37,173 nucleotides of DNA from an uncultured Halocynthiibacter sp. (GTDB taxonomy: Bacteria > Pseudomonadota > Alphaproteobacteria > Rhodobacterales > Rhodobacteraceae), in the NCBI GenBank assembly GCA_947503035.1, contig CANNCD010000011.1, positions 1-37,173 on the forward strand, given 5' to 3'. The notes beneath the pieces were generated by a model, which worked only from the letters and a program-made list of their open reading frames with translations, was not told the DNA's origin and did no database searches. Numbering within the stretch: the stretch's first letter is position 1; the number at the start of each line of letters is the position of its first letter. Below are positions 1 through 8,900 of this stretch, in pieces. The position numbers were made by a program, and so were the translations under genes.

Positions 1-66
1 TCTGTGCTCTTGGCGCATGGGAGAGCAGAGTTTGGTCATCACGATGTGAACTTATGTATTAGATTT

Positions 67-86
67 GGTTGCGGGAGGGTGCAACC
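67..86. other. Short perfect stem-loop downstream of the 164-codon gene
   Basis: GGTTGC at 67-72 and GCAACC at 81-86 form a 6-bp perfect stem with an 8-base loop. It lies 57 bases beyond the stop of the minus-strand gene ending at 143. No clear T-run follows on the minus strand, so it is only a weak candidate for a 3' end structure. Nothing else is recognisable in bases 1-142. Confidence 0.2.
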
Positions 87-142
87 GCCTAAGCCTACCC
101 ACCCTGCGATGTCATATCTAATGCGCTGGCCAAGCTGCTCGG

Positions 143-637
143 TTAACTCTCAATATCGGCGCAGACAATTTCAAAAGCTCCGTTCAATTCGAAACATACA
201 ACTTGGTCCACATCATCAGCTGGGAATGCATAGTCGACCTTGATCACAAAGTCCCCGGTCTCGTTAAAGAACCCCGCCGAATTAAGACGCAGCACCCGCC
301 ACGTATCTGCCGATGTCACATCAGCTGCCTTAGCGCCGGAGCCAAAAAACTCCGCCAGCAATTCGGGGTATTCATCTTCCCAAAACTCATACAATAGGCC
401 CACGATATCACCGTGATTTTCCACGAGGCGTTGGTGAAGGCGGGTTTCGATTTCAGTGAAGCTATCGACAAACTGGGCAATGATCTCGAAGTCCGAGACA
501 TCGCCATCGAACAATGCCAACTCGATCACCCTATCGCCGATGCTATGGTCAGTCTGCTCCCATGCGCCGAACGAACGGACAAATCGCCCGAGTGTTGGGT
601 GGTCGAAAACCGTCGCGTACGTCGTGGCCTCCGGCAC
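143..637 (-). CDS. Small acidic hypothetical protein, possible immunity-type protein
   Basis: An acidic cytosolic protein of about 164 residues with no signal peptide or membrane segment. The N-terminal pattern (FDHPTLGRF, then W, then a run of short strands and acidic loops) recalls small beta-rich proteins found beside polymorphic-toxin loci (DUF6985-like), but I cannot name a family securely. The GTG start at 637 is weakly supported: an AGGAG overlapping the stop of the upstream fragment lies about 14 bases away, and the frame is open a few codons further upstream. The original start may have changed. It lies at the far end of a row of minus-strand fragments downstream of the Rhs gene, where displaced immunity genes are often found; that role is inferred only from context. 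Confidence 0.5.
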   Translation of the reverse strand: MPEATTYATVFDHPTLGRFVRSFGAWEQTDHSIGDRVIELALFDGDVSDFEIIAQFVDSFTEIETRLHQRLVENHGDIVGLLYEFWEDEYPELLAEFFGSGAKAADVTSADTWRVLRLNSAGFFNETGDFVIKVDYAFPADDVDQVVCFELNGAFEIVCADIES

Positions 638-655
638 CTTTGGTGCTGCAATCTC

Positions 656-943
656 CTATGGCACCACGACGTCGGTATTGTGTATTTCGGCGTTCCGAAG
701 CGCAGGGTGCGCGGTCCAACCCGCCTCTAGCTCTATTTTCCCACATTCCATGAGATGAAGATTTGTCGTGTCCGGCAAGCCGGTCAGAGGACGCCAATCT
801 TGGACGTGTTTTTGCCGTTCAAATAGGCAGAACCGAAGCGCGCGCATGCCACGCAACGCATCAATGCGTTCAATCTTTGACGGGGCGGACAGGGCGAGGA
901 CTTCGAGATCAGGAAGATGTCGCAAAAAATCGATATCGACCAT
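656..943 (-). pseudogene. C-terminal fragment of a leucine-rich-repeat-like protein
   Basis: The 95 residues read as irregular leucine-rich repeats (FLRHLPDLEVLALS, IDALRGMRALRF, LTGLPDTTNLHL). The frame stays open upstream of the ATG to the stop at 971-973 and still looks coding there. The repeat protein was therefore probably longer and is cut at its N-terminus. That same stop triplet ends the IS3-type transposase fragment next to it, so the truncation point coincides with an insertion-sequence remnant. The stop at 656-658 overlaps the AGGAG in front of the next gene, so the two were probably cotranscribed. Function unknown; LRR proteins of this kind often sit beside Rhs or contact-dependent toxins, but nothing here shows that directly. 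Confidence 0.45.
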
Positions 944-970
944 GGCGCTGCCGTGAAGGCTACGGCATGT

Positions 971-1180
971 CTAACCCGCAATTTCAGTACCGCTCATTTT
1001 GAGTTTCTCTAATAAGGTTTCCGGTACAGATGGACGCATTCCTAGGGCGTGGTGAGGCCTGATATGGTTGTATTCCTTTAGCCATGCATTGATCGCGACT
1101 TGGGCTTGTTTTATGTTGTGGAGCCACTCACAGCTCAGAACCTCTCGACGCAATGTGCCATTGAAGCGTTCGTTGTTGTC
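971..1180 (-). pseudogene. IS3-family transposase (OrfB), C-terminal remnant
   Basis: The last ~68 residues carry the typical end of an IS3-type integrase core: NNERFNGTLRREVL, then a helix with W, then YNHIRPHHALGMRPSVPETL. The E of NERFNG matches the third acidic residue of the DDE triad; the first two Asp and all the N-terminal domains are missing. Upstream in the same frame the protein turns abruptly into Mu-like capsid sequence, so the reading frame is a chance fusion across a recombination or insertion point near 1180. No intact terminal inverted repeats could be made out. Non-functional. Confidence 0.75.
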
Positions 1181-1341
1181 GCTGTCTGCGCGCCCGATAC
1201 CAGCCAAGTCTATGTCGGTTGCGCCTTGGAGGACATTGGCATCCGCGTTGCGCATAAGCATCGCACTCACAAAAATCTGTGAACCATCGTGATCGCGCCG
1301 GTGTGGGTGGGCGTATTGCGCCCTTTGATCAATGTGGTCAT
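1181..1341 (-). pseudogene. Remnant of Mu-like phage capsid/decoration-type protein (DUF2190-like)
   Basis: An ATG at 1341-1339 has a perfect ribosome site (AGGAGA, 7 bases upstream) and overlaps the stop of the gpI-like gene as ATGA, the usual coupling in Mu-like head operons. It reads MTTLIKGRNTPTHTGAI, then hits a stop. One frame over, the sequence continues as IFVSAMLMRNADANVLQGAT...GIGRAD, which resembles the small capsid-associated proteins encoded just after the protease in Mu-like phages. The gene is thus frameshifted and then interrupted by the IS3 fragment. The assignment rests on remembered family patterns plus gene order. Confidence 0.45.
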
Positions 1342-1856
1342 TGTGCGTTCTCCTCGTTGGCAAGGGCTTCATTCATTTCCTCGTAGAAAAGGCCTGTAGC
1401 ATCAGCCTCAGCTAGCTGTTCCGCATTCAGTAAATTCGTTTGCCCGTCCGCGTTTGGGGGCAATACTGTCGTGCCGGACGCCATCATCACTGCCATTGAA
1501 TTCATCAGCTTTTCGGTGGTGCTTTGAAGGCTGGTAACTGTGGGTTGCAATGCGACGATTTGGTCCGCATCACCATTGGTCGCGGTCTTTGCTGCGGCCA
1601 AAATGTAGTCTGGGCTGTCGAATGTAACATCAAGGGCCACACCGATCGCGGTCATGGATGATTGAACCGACGTGCTGTCTTTGTGGTGCTTGCCCCAAAT
1701 ACCATCTTCGCGGTTTTGCAACTCGATGATCCAACCACGGGCAGGGGATGCGCTGCCCTTTGGGGCCGTAAGACCGATAGAATAGCTTTCGTCAATTGGA
1801 AGGCGATCATTCTCTATGAATGATGCATCGATGACCGCTTGCGGGTCTTTGAGGAC
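1338..1856 (-). pseudogene. Mu-like prophage protease/scaffold (gpI-like), N-terminus lost
   Basis: The frame is open from the stop at 1857-1859 down to 1338 and reads VLKDPQAVIDASFIENDRLP, then SPARGWIIELQNREDGIWGK, then a helical tail. The GWI-x-EL-x-REDGIWG stretch is a hallmark of the Mu gpI protease/scaffold family, where it normally continues as a W-T-P segment. Here it jumps straight to a helical C-terminus, so the protein lacks both its N-terminus and its middle. The only in-frame start is a TTG at 1721. The C-terminus is intact and overlaps the next gene's start. Read together with the flanking remnants it marks a decaying Mu-like prophage. Confidence 0.55.
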
Positions 1857-2024
1857 CTATGGGCCACGCTTGCCGCCGGTCGCTATTTACGGACTTACTG
1901 GCAAGACGTGGATCAATTAAGGGGCCTTGGCGTCATCGGAATTGTCCGAAATCGATCGGGTGCCCATAAAGGCGTGGATGTGTGTTGTGCGTTCATGATG
2001 GACCCAGAATGGCCCATGATTTTG

Positions 2025-2051
2025 ACAACAAAGCCCGCCAACGTGGGCGGG
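2025..2051 (-). terminator. GC-rich stem-loop with T-rich tail (candidate terminator)
   Basis: On the minus strand, CCCGCC (from 2051) pairs with GGCGGG (to 2034) around a 6-base loop and is followed by CTTTGTTG. It lies in the 1857-2201 gap, downstream of the SDR gene and upstream of the gpI remnant. It could end the transcript of the two-gene SDR unit. The rest of that ~345-bp gap holds no supported gene; short open frames there do not resemble any family I know. Confidence 0.35.
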
Positions 2052-2201
2052 GAGGGTCATTTTAACGCTGTGTTACACTGCCTTTAAACAGGGCCCCGGT
2101 CAATCCGCATACTCGACGAGCGCTTGGAGAGATTTCCGCCCTAAACTTTGATGCGCCCCAAACAATCGTTGTCGGCTCACACCGCAAATGGCACGTACAA
2201 A

Positions 2202-2960
2202 TCAACTATAAACTGGAATGCCCAATGACTGCCCTGCATCGAATATTAGCTCTTGCCCCGTAAACTCGATGGGGGCTTGCGATGCCCAAAAAAGAAAATC
2301 CGCGGCCTCTTCGTTTCGCAACACAGTTCCTCGAAAGGTTGAAACGTCCAGCGCCTGCATATCCTTTGGCTCCTGCTTATTACTCTGTTCAGGTTTTATT
2401 GTGCCAAGCAGTACAACATTGATCGATGCTCGAAGTTTTAGTTGAAATGGTCGAGATAGCGACACAGCTAAGCCTCTCAAACCAGATTTCGCTGCGCTGT
2501 AAGCTGGTAGATGCGCTGCCTGAATCGCGTTAATTGAAGAAACAAGAACTACTGACTTCTTACATGGCATACTTTCAAAGCAGCTCCAAAGGGATTTGAG
2601 TAGCACAAAGTGTGTAATGAGATTGGTCTCAATACTGGCGCGAAAAACATCGAATTCAATCTCGAGCTCGTCGTTAAACTCTTGTGCATGGGCTCTGCCC
2701 GCAACAGAAAATACCGCTATCTCACTAGCGGAGGAAAACCTAGCATCAAAACAATCGGACAATTCTCTTATTGAAGCGGAGTGGGTCAAATCAAGCGATA
2801 GTACGCAATGCGAAACATCGTCCTTGATGCAAGAAAGATTCTTTTCAATCGCATCTTCGTCCCGATCTATTGCTAGAACGCTATAGCCTCTTGAAATCAT
2901 CCGACGGACTGTCGCTAAACCCACGCCGCTAGCGGCCCCTGAAATAACTGCTACTTTCAT
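2202..2960 (-). CDS. Short-chain dehydrogenase/reductase (SDR) family oxidoreductase
   Basis: A classical-size SDR (252 aa). The nucleotide-binding glycine motif GAASGVG is at residues 8-14, an acidic residue ends strand 2 (around D32), and LDL is at 56-58. The usual NNAG is replaced by SVAG (85-88). N113 is in the helix-4 position, S141/S142 precede the active site, and YSAAK (Y154, K158) gives the catalytic Tyr and Lys. It should therefore be an active NAD(P)-dependent oxidoreductase; the substrate is unknown. Its ATG overlaps the stop of the upstream membrane-anchored gene by 4 bases (ATGA), so the two are translationally coupled. The pair sits between Mu-like phage remnants, which suggests phage cargo or a later insertion. 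Confidence 0.85.
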   Translation of the reverse strand: MKVAVISGAASGVGLATVRRMISRGYSVLAIDRDEDAIEKNLSCIKDDVSHCVLSLDLTHSASIRELSDCFDARFSSASEIAVFSVAGRAHAQEFNDELEIEFDVFRASIETNLITHFVLLKSLWSCFESMPCKKSVVLVSSINAIQAAHLPAYSAAKSGLRGLAVSLSRPFQLKLRASINVVLLGTIKPEQSNKQEPKDMQALDVSTFRGTVLRNEEAADFLFWASQAPIEFTGQELIFDAGQSLGIPVYS

Positions 2961-3835
2961 GGGCGATCACTTTGCGAATTAGAAAGTTCTGCAACGGTCG
3001 CATACTCTGATATTTCTACGACATCTGCAATCGTTGCTCCATGAGGTGGATGGGTTACGTTTACTTTAAGAACAGACCAAAAACCAGAGCCGCGCGAAAA
3101 ATTCTCATGTTGTTTTATCATCTTGAGTAAGTAGCCATCTGATAACCCCTTGAGAACGCCAAAGCTTGCCATGCCGTGGCAACCCGCGACGAACAAGGTT
3201 CGCTTTGAAGGGTTTTTTCTATTTGGAAGAACTGCCAAAACCGCATAGTCAGTGGTTGTAAAATGTGCCGCATCGGATGTACTGGGCCGCCTTGGGTGGT
3301 TTGTAGGAATTGGCGCGACTACCGGCTTGTATATTTTGGGCCTGCCAGTCCTGTTCTTTATCTTCGAATGAAGGTTGTGGCCTTTGAATTCGACAACTCC
3401 GTCGGCGTAATATTCTAAGAAATTTTTTGCAATGATATTATGGTTGGGGCCGCCAATGACCAATATATTTGCATTGAGGTCTTCTTCGCGAACATCATCT
3501 GACAATAGAAAGCTTGTGCTAGAGGGCTTTGCTCCGATTTTTGAAAATAGTTCATAAATGGATTTTAAGCCATAAATCGATTCTTGAAATGTTAATCGAT
3601 AGACAAACTCTGTTTCCTCAAAGTACTCGTGATAAGCAGTAGGAAAAATGGTCGCGAAACGCCCAGTAGTATCAAAACCAAGAACCCCCTTATAGAAGTG
3701 TCGCCTCTTGAGTTTGACGAAAACAAAACGGCTGATGCTCCAAACTCCCACGATTGTAGGCGTGGCAAACGTCAACAGAGCTAGCTTGATGTCTCTAGGC
3801 CATGACGAAAAATCTAAGAATTCGAAAGTTAGCAC
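2957..3835 (-). CDS. Membrane-anchored protein with Rossmann/SLOG-like domain, unknown function
   Basis: A 292-residue protein. One membrane segment lies near the N-terminus (about residues 17-40, followed by KLKRR, so the bulk is probably cytosolic). Then comes an alpha/beta domain with ILVIGGPNHN (124-133), a TTDYAVL strand (194-200) and LFVAGCHGMASFG (214-226). GGP-x-x-N followed later by a G-C-H-G-x-x-S-x-G turn resembles nucleotide-sensing Rossmannoid folds such as the SLOG group. That is my reading of the pattern, not a proven hit. The start is GTG at 3835; no ATG occurs upstream before the stop at 3929. It is coupled to the SDR gene by a 4-base overlap. Confidence 0.7.
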   Translation of the reverse strand: MLTFEFLDFSSWPRDIKLALLTFATPTIVGVWSISRFVFVKLKRRHFYKGVLGFDTTGRFATIFPTAYHEYFEETEFVYRLTFQESIYGLKSIYELFSKIGAKPSSTSFLLSDDVREEDLNANILVIGGPNHNIIAKNFLEYYADGVVEFKGHNLHSKIKNRTGRPKIYKPVVAPIPTNHPRRPSTSDAAHFTTTDYAVLAVLPNRKNPSKRTLFVAGCHGMASFGVLKGLSDGYLLKMIKQHENFSRGSGFWSVLKVNVTHPPHGATIADVVEISEYATVAELSNSQSDRP

Positions 3836-3928
3836 AGCTTCTCCAAACTTGGGAAATTTGATAAAGTCTATTGGAAATTTGGCATTGAAGCAATTGAACG
3901 ATTGATGAAAAATCCATGTGTAATTCGT

Positions 3929-4048
3929 TCAATCCGTATTGATGGTAGACAGCCATTCTTCGACGGTTTCGACGATGCCAATTTCGTCTTCGTCGGTGAC
4001 GCCAAGGAATTCGCGCGCTGGGATATCGCCCCAAGGATGCGTTTTCCC
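3929..4048 (-). pseudogene. Mu-like virion morphogenesis protein (gpG-like), C-terminal remnant
   Basis: A 39-codon stretch bounded by stops at 4049 and 3929 reads GKTHPWGDIPAREFLGVTDE followed by DEIGIVETVEEWLSTINTD. The IPAR-x-FLG-x-(S/T)-D-x-DE...I...VE-x-WL pattern is the characteristic C-terminus of the phage virion-morphogenesis (Mu gpG, tail-completion) family. The N-terminal two thirds are missing, replaced by the unrelated broken TPR/HEAT gene. In Mu-like phages gene G precedes gene I, and the gpI remnant lies downstream on the same strand. The fragment is too short to be a free gene. Confidence 0.5.
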
Positions 4049-4064
4049 TCACGTCGGGCGCACT

Positions 4065-5382
4065 CTATCTGCACTGCGGTCCAGGGTCGTAGCTTTGTCG
4101 ATGGATTGTCCAAAGACGCCGCCACCGCGCGCTGTTGTTTTTCGCCAACTGGCCCCCGCGATCCCAATGCTCCATGAATGCCAAACATGCCTCGGCCGCA
4201 TCAGCATGGCCAGACGTGCCAACCGCGGGTCCCTTTCGCGTGAGTGACCACAGTATATCTGCAGCCCCGTCCAAAAGGTCTTGATCGGGATCTGGCCTAC
4301 GCAATTGTTCAAGCAAACCGCCGGTCTGGAATGCGATCCCAGCGGTGTACCCCAGATGCAGGGTGTTCCAATACCCATCGCGCAGGAGCCAGTCTTTGAT
4401 CTTCGGATCAATGGTGTCCCGCAGGGCTTCGACACAATAGATCCGCGCCCAGCCATTGCTCCGTTTAGCAATGTCCCAGATCACGGGTTCGGGGTCGTCG
4501 GATATCTCGGCCAGTGCCGTACAGGCCATGCGAGTAAACGTATCCGCGCGGCCAAGTGTGGCCAAAATATCTTCGTCGTGCCTGTCCCCAAATGCGCCGA
4601 TCACACCGATTGCGAACTTAATGACTTCGCGATCTGAACCGTTCACTGCGAGCCAGCGAAACATCTTCAAAAACCGCTCGGCATCGGCCGTTGGGAGCGC
4701 GTGCAGACATTGTATCAAGGCCGCAAGCCCTGTTCGCGCCCGCTGCACAGTGAACAGCGCATAGGCATCCATGGCCGAGCTCCGGTCCTCAAACGATTTA
4801 CGCAAGGACAAAACCAAATCATACAGCGCGTCGGGCACCAATTGTTTGTTCCGCGCTGCGGCAGATTCTTCCGCGGACCAACGGCGATTGGCCGTGTCAT
4901 GGTCAGGGAGGAGACAGGTCTCAGCGTCATCACCGGCGGCCAGAATTGTAGCGTAGATCGACGCCCGATCCCAGCGCCACTGACCATTCTCAAACTTCAT
5001 ATCACCTGCCCCAAACCTGCCCTGTGTTCGTACATCGGTCTTCGCGACCTGATCCGCCAAGCGCTCCAATCGTTTTTTCTGGTTTTCGGACAAGGCAAAA
5101 ACCGATATCTGGTCCTGAAAGCTCTCGAACTGTTTTTATCAAGTTCCGGCGAAATCCCAGCTGCCTTCGCGAAGTCAGGGCACACATCTCTCGTCTCTGC
5201 GATGGTCTGTTCAAAGGCATCAAGCGCCTCATCAAGTTTTCCAAGTATAAGCAGCAGCGACCATGAGGCGGCCGCGTGGCCAAATTGTCGTTGCCCGCAG
5301 ACCGAAACAATGCGACAAGTTCAATCAACAACAGATCAAATGACGCATTATCTCCAGCTTCATCCAGGGCCTCGAGGGCTGA
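4065..5382 (-). pseudogene. Broken TPR/HEAT-like repeat protein with two frameshifts
   Basis: The longest intact piece is 342 codons (5093-4065), starting only with a TTG. The coding signal continues upstream in other frames. LLLIELVALFRSAGNDN (frame to 5382) shifts near 5275 to LLLILGKLDEALDAFEQTIA, a clear TPR-like helix pair, then near 5125 to QFESFQDQISVFALSENQKK, which runs into the long piece. Joined, this is one helical protein: an N-terminal TPR-like part and a HEAT-like C-terminal part (AALIQCLHALPTADAERF, IGVIGAFGDRHDEDILATLG, ACTALAEISDDPEPVIWDIA). No Shine-Dalgarno or ATG supports the 5093 start. The C-terminus ends where the gpG fragment begins, so it may also be truncated. The frameshifts are either real decay or sequencing errors. 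Function unknown; helical repeat proteins beside Rhs genes are sometimes immunity factors. Confidence 0.6.
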
Positions 5383-5441
5383 CTACATCTTGTTTAAGTG
5401 TGATACGATACCGGTCTAGTTGCTATCATTCTTAGCACCCA

Positions 5442-5939
5442 TCATAAGCCAGAACCGTTATTCTCCCGCCTAAGCCACTCTCTAATTTGATCCATTGAGC
5501 GATATACCCCGTCACCAATAGCGTCTTCTCCCAACTCGAGCATAAAGTCACACCAGTACTCAACAAAATGGCGCTGATTGCCGGCCAGCTGTGTAATGAT
5601 TTCTATTCCATTTTCCTCCGCCAGATGGTCCACAACGGTATCCAAGGCGTTGAATTTGCCAAAGTGATAATGAAAACAGCTCCCGATAACCCTAAGTACA
5701 CAGTGTGTTTTTTGTTCGCGTGTCATACGGAACCACAGTTGAGCGATCCGTAGATCAAAGTTCTCGTCAAAGCCTACGTTCGTGCCAGACGTAATGAGCG
5801 ACCGAACACCTTCGTTCTCATACGCGTCGTTCCCTACAAACATAGCAAGAGGCGTCGTCAAAGACCGGAAATGGGTATCGAAATCCAACACCATCTTTGC
5901 GTGGGTCATTGGCGAGAATTCAACCGGTGTCATTCGCAT
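5442..5939 (-). CDS. Candidate immunity protein paired with the Rhs tip toxin
   Basis: About 165 residues, soluble and acidic, rich in aromatic and His residues in the middle (LWFRMTREQKTHCVLRV, CFHYHFGKFNALDTVVDHL). It has no signal peptide and no family I recognise. I place the start at the ATG at 5939-5937 because GGAAGGG, which follows directly on the Rhs TAG stop (5959-5957), lies about 8 bases upstream; an in-frame ATG at 5978 would overlap the Rhs gene and has no ribosome site. The gap to the Rhs stop is only 17 bases, so the two genes are almost certainly cotranscribed. A small unrelated gene directly after a polymorphic-toxin tip is the standard place for the cognate immunity protein. 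The role is inferred from position alone. Confidence 0.6.
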   Translation of the reverse strand: MRMTPVEFSPMTHAKMVLDFDTHFRSLTTPLAMFVGNDAYENEGVRSLITSGTNVGFDENFDLRIAQLWFRMTREQKTHCVLRVIGSCFHYHFGKFNALDTVVDHLAEENGIEIITQLAGNQRHFVEYWCDFMLELGEDAIGDGVYRSMDQIREWLRRENNGSGL

Positions 5940-5956
5940 TCCACAATCCCTTCCTA

Positions 5957-8900
5957 CTATCGACCCACCATGCCACATTCCATGGCTGATTTATTGGCTT
6001 TGCGAATTTCATCATTGTGTCCGTCGTCTCCTTTGCCACCATGGCAAGCGGTTAGCACGTTCCTACGTGCAGCCGCCAGTTCGGAATAAGCTCGGTAGCG
6101 TAAAATACGTTGACCAACAGTGTGTCCAGCTTTGCATTGCCCTAGCTGATTTACAATTTGTTCTGCGCGTGCCTTTAGCACTTTTGCATTATAACAATTG
6201 GGATCGTCTTGATTCGTTTGGCTGTCATACCTCGCCGCGTCTTTTTCCGCTTGATTAAGAATATCCCAGAGCCCGCCCAAGGTTGCCGCAACGTTATCGG
6301 CCAAATTGTTCATGTTGCCGCCAATGGTCAATACAGCCATCCCCATTGTAGCCGTGGTTGATGTAGCGACTACCCAGTCAGACGACACCGCAAGTCCTGA
6401 TGGGTCTGACAAACCGAACGGATTATTCGCAACATAAGTATATAGATTCTCCTGATCACCACCAAACCCTGTAGGATCGCTCTGTAAGAAAACTCCATTT
6501 TTGGGGTCGTAGGACCGCGCCCGGTAATGATACAGCCCATTTTCAGGATCATACTCTCGACCCGTGTAACCATACGGCTGGACCAGCGCTCCTTGAGTCT
6601 GCTCGATATCACCATATCCACTGTACCTATATTCAGCGGCAAGACTTCCCGTAGATTGTTCTACAATTTTGAGCGGCGCACCCTGCCGGTCGGAAAAGAT
6701 AGTATATGCGCTCCCCGTTGTCGGTTCGGCCACTGCTGTATATGCCTCGAAACCAAGCGGCTCGTCAGTCTCAAACGAATGGGACCATCGTCGAACCAAA
6801 GAGTTTTCCGTGAACTCAAGCGTGATGTTATCAGTTTCTAAGGAAAACTCTGCATTTGTATCGTAAATATAGGCCGTTTCCGATGAATCAACTGTTTTCG
6901 CAATACGCCGCTCCAATGCATCATAGGCGTAGGTCGCGGATGTTGTATCTGACGCATAGCTGATCAAGCGGTTTTGGCTGTCATAGCCATAGGTTTCGAT
7001 AGCACCAGTGGTTTTATCAGTGCGAGCAACGCGATTACCGCGCTGATCGTAGTCATAGGTATAGCTATCGTCTTCAAGTAATTGGTTGTGCTCATTGCTT
7101 AGATATAGCGTGGAGAGATGGGATGCGAGACGGTTGCCTTCCTCATCATAGGCGTAGTCCTCAATCGGGATCGGTACACCGCCTTGGCCCGTTGGAATAC
7201 CTTCAGCAACCTGCGTTAAGCGATTGAGATCGTCGTGGATGATCTCAAGTGACTTCGTCGGATCTAGGTTGTCGGTGATGGAAGAAAGCTGCCCATCGAT
7301 ATCATATGCGTAGTGTAGATCGGTGATCTGAACACCAAACTGTGCATGATTTAGCGCAGAAAGCAGACCGTTTGTGTATTCATACGACGTCGCGCGACCG
7401 GAGGTGGAAGTAAGCGAAGTTCTACGCCCTTCCCCGTCATAGCCAAAGCTATAAATTGTGCCCCACGGCGCAGTCAGGTCAGTTAGCCGATCTTCGAAAT
7501 CATAAGCATAGTTGGTGGTTCCACCAAGGCTGTCTGACATCGACGTCCGGCGATCCAGCTCATCGTAGGCATAGCTGATAGTGACCTCAGGCTGGGGACC
7601 AACAGACCCATCCGTTGTCGTGCTTTGGAGACGGTTACGTTCATCATATGTGAACGTAACACGACTGTCGTCATCCGCAGCTTCGATCAAATTACTGCGC
7701 TGGTCATATGCATAGGACAATGTGTTGTCTGGCGTGATAACAGCGGTCCGTCGACCGAGGCCGTCGTAGGTGGCAGTTTCGACCACACCATCTTCACGGA
7801 TCAACGTGTCAAGATTGTCCCGAAGATCATAGGCCCGGGTCATCGTCTCGCCGATGGGGTTGGTACGGCTGGTCATTCGATCCAATGCGTCGAAGCCAAA
7901 GGTTGTTACGCCGCCGCGCCCGTCAACTACAGACTTCACATTGTCACGCGCGTCGTAGCCAAAGGATTTGACATACCCAAGAGGGTCCGTTGTTTCGGTC
8001 AACCTACTTACAGCATCGTAACCGTACTCATAGGTTTCACCATCACCATTGATGTACTGCTCGACTTCACCCGCCTCGTTATAAACCCGCTGGATCAAAC
8101 CCTGTGTCGGATCATCCAAAGCAATAAGACGCTCAAGTGCATCATAACCCATGCTCGTGACGAGACCGGTTTCATCGGTCATCGCGCCAAGGTTGCCTGC
8201 CGGCAGATAGCTATACTCAGTGAGGCCATCGATTTGGATTCCGTCTGCACCCGTGAGCTCAACCGTTAAGACGCGATTCAAAGCATCATAGGTACGCTGT
8301 ACTTGGCGTTCGTGTGGTGTCCCAACGGCCTCACTAACAACCGCGATATTCCCCGAAGCATCGTAGTCCATCGTGGATACAGAACCGTCCGCATACTCAA
8401 TCCGCGCTAGGTTTTCATCTTGCCCGTAATCGAACACAGTCGCATTGCCATTTTCGTCAGTACGCGCGATGAGCTTTCCGAGCGCGTTGTATGCAAAAGT
8501 ACGTTCCCCTCCTTCGGCGTCGACGATGGATGTGGCAACCCCAAATTCGTCATATTCATATTGCGTCACAAAGCCATCCGCATCAGTTTTACGAGTAACT
8601 TTGTTAAACTCGGGCTCATACTCATAGGCGGTTGAACGTTCGAACTCAGTTCCAACTGCCTCGGTTAATAGTGTCACATTTGCATTGTTATCATATTGCA
8701 TCGCATCGACACGAACACCGTTAGCCGTAGCCTCAGATGGGCGCGCAACTTGGGTAACGACGTTGTCATCAGCTCGCGAAATCCTTGTGACTCGGCCAAG
8801 TGGGTCGGTCACTTGAACTGTCGCACCGAATGCGTTGACAATAATCTCTGAAGTATTCCCCTTCCGGTCAACAATCTGAGTAACACGGTCCTCAGGCTCG

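Noticed and set aside
1839-2087. 82-codon open frame on plus in the gap after the gpI remnant
   Set aside because: No ribosome site, opposite to all neighbours, and no recognisable motif. Treated as part of the decayed region.
7625-8269. 214-codon open frame on plus opposite the Rhs gene
   Set aside because: It is the antisense of YD repeats; the repeated composition keeps this frame open. No ribosome site and no protein-like features.
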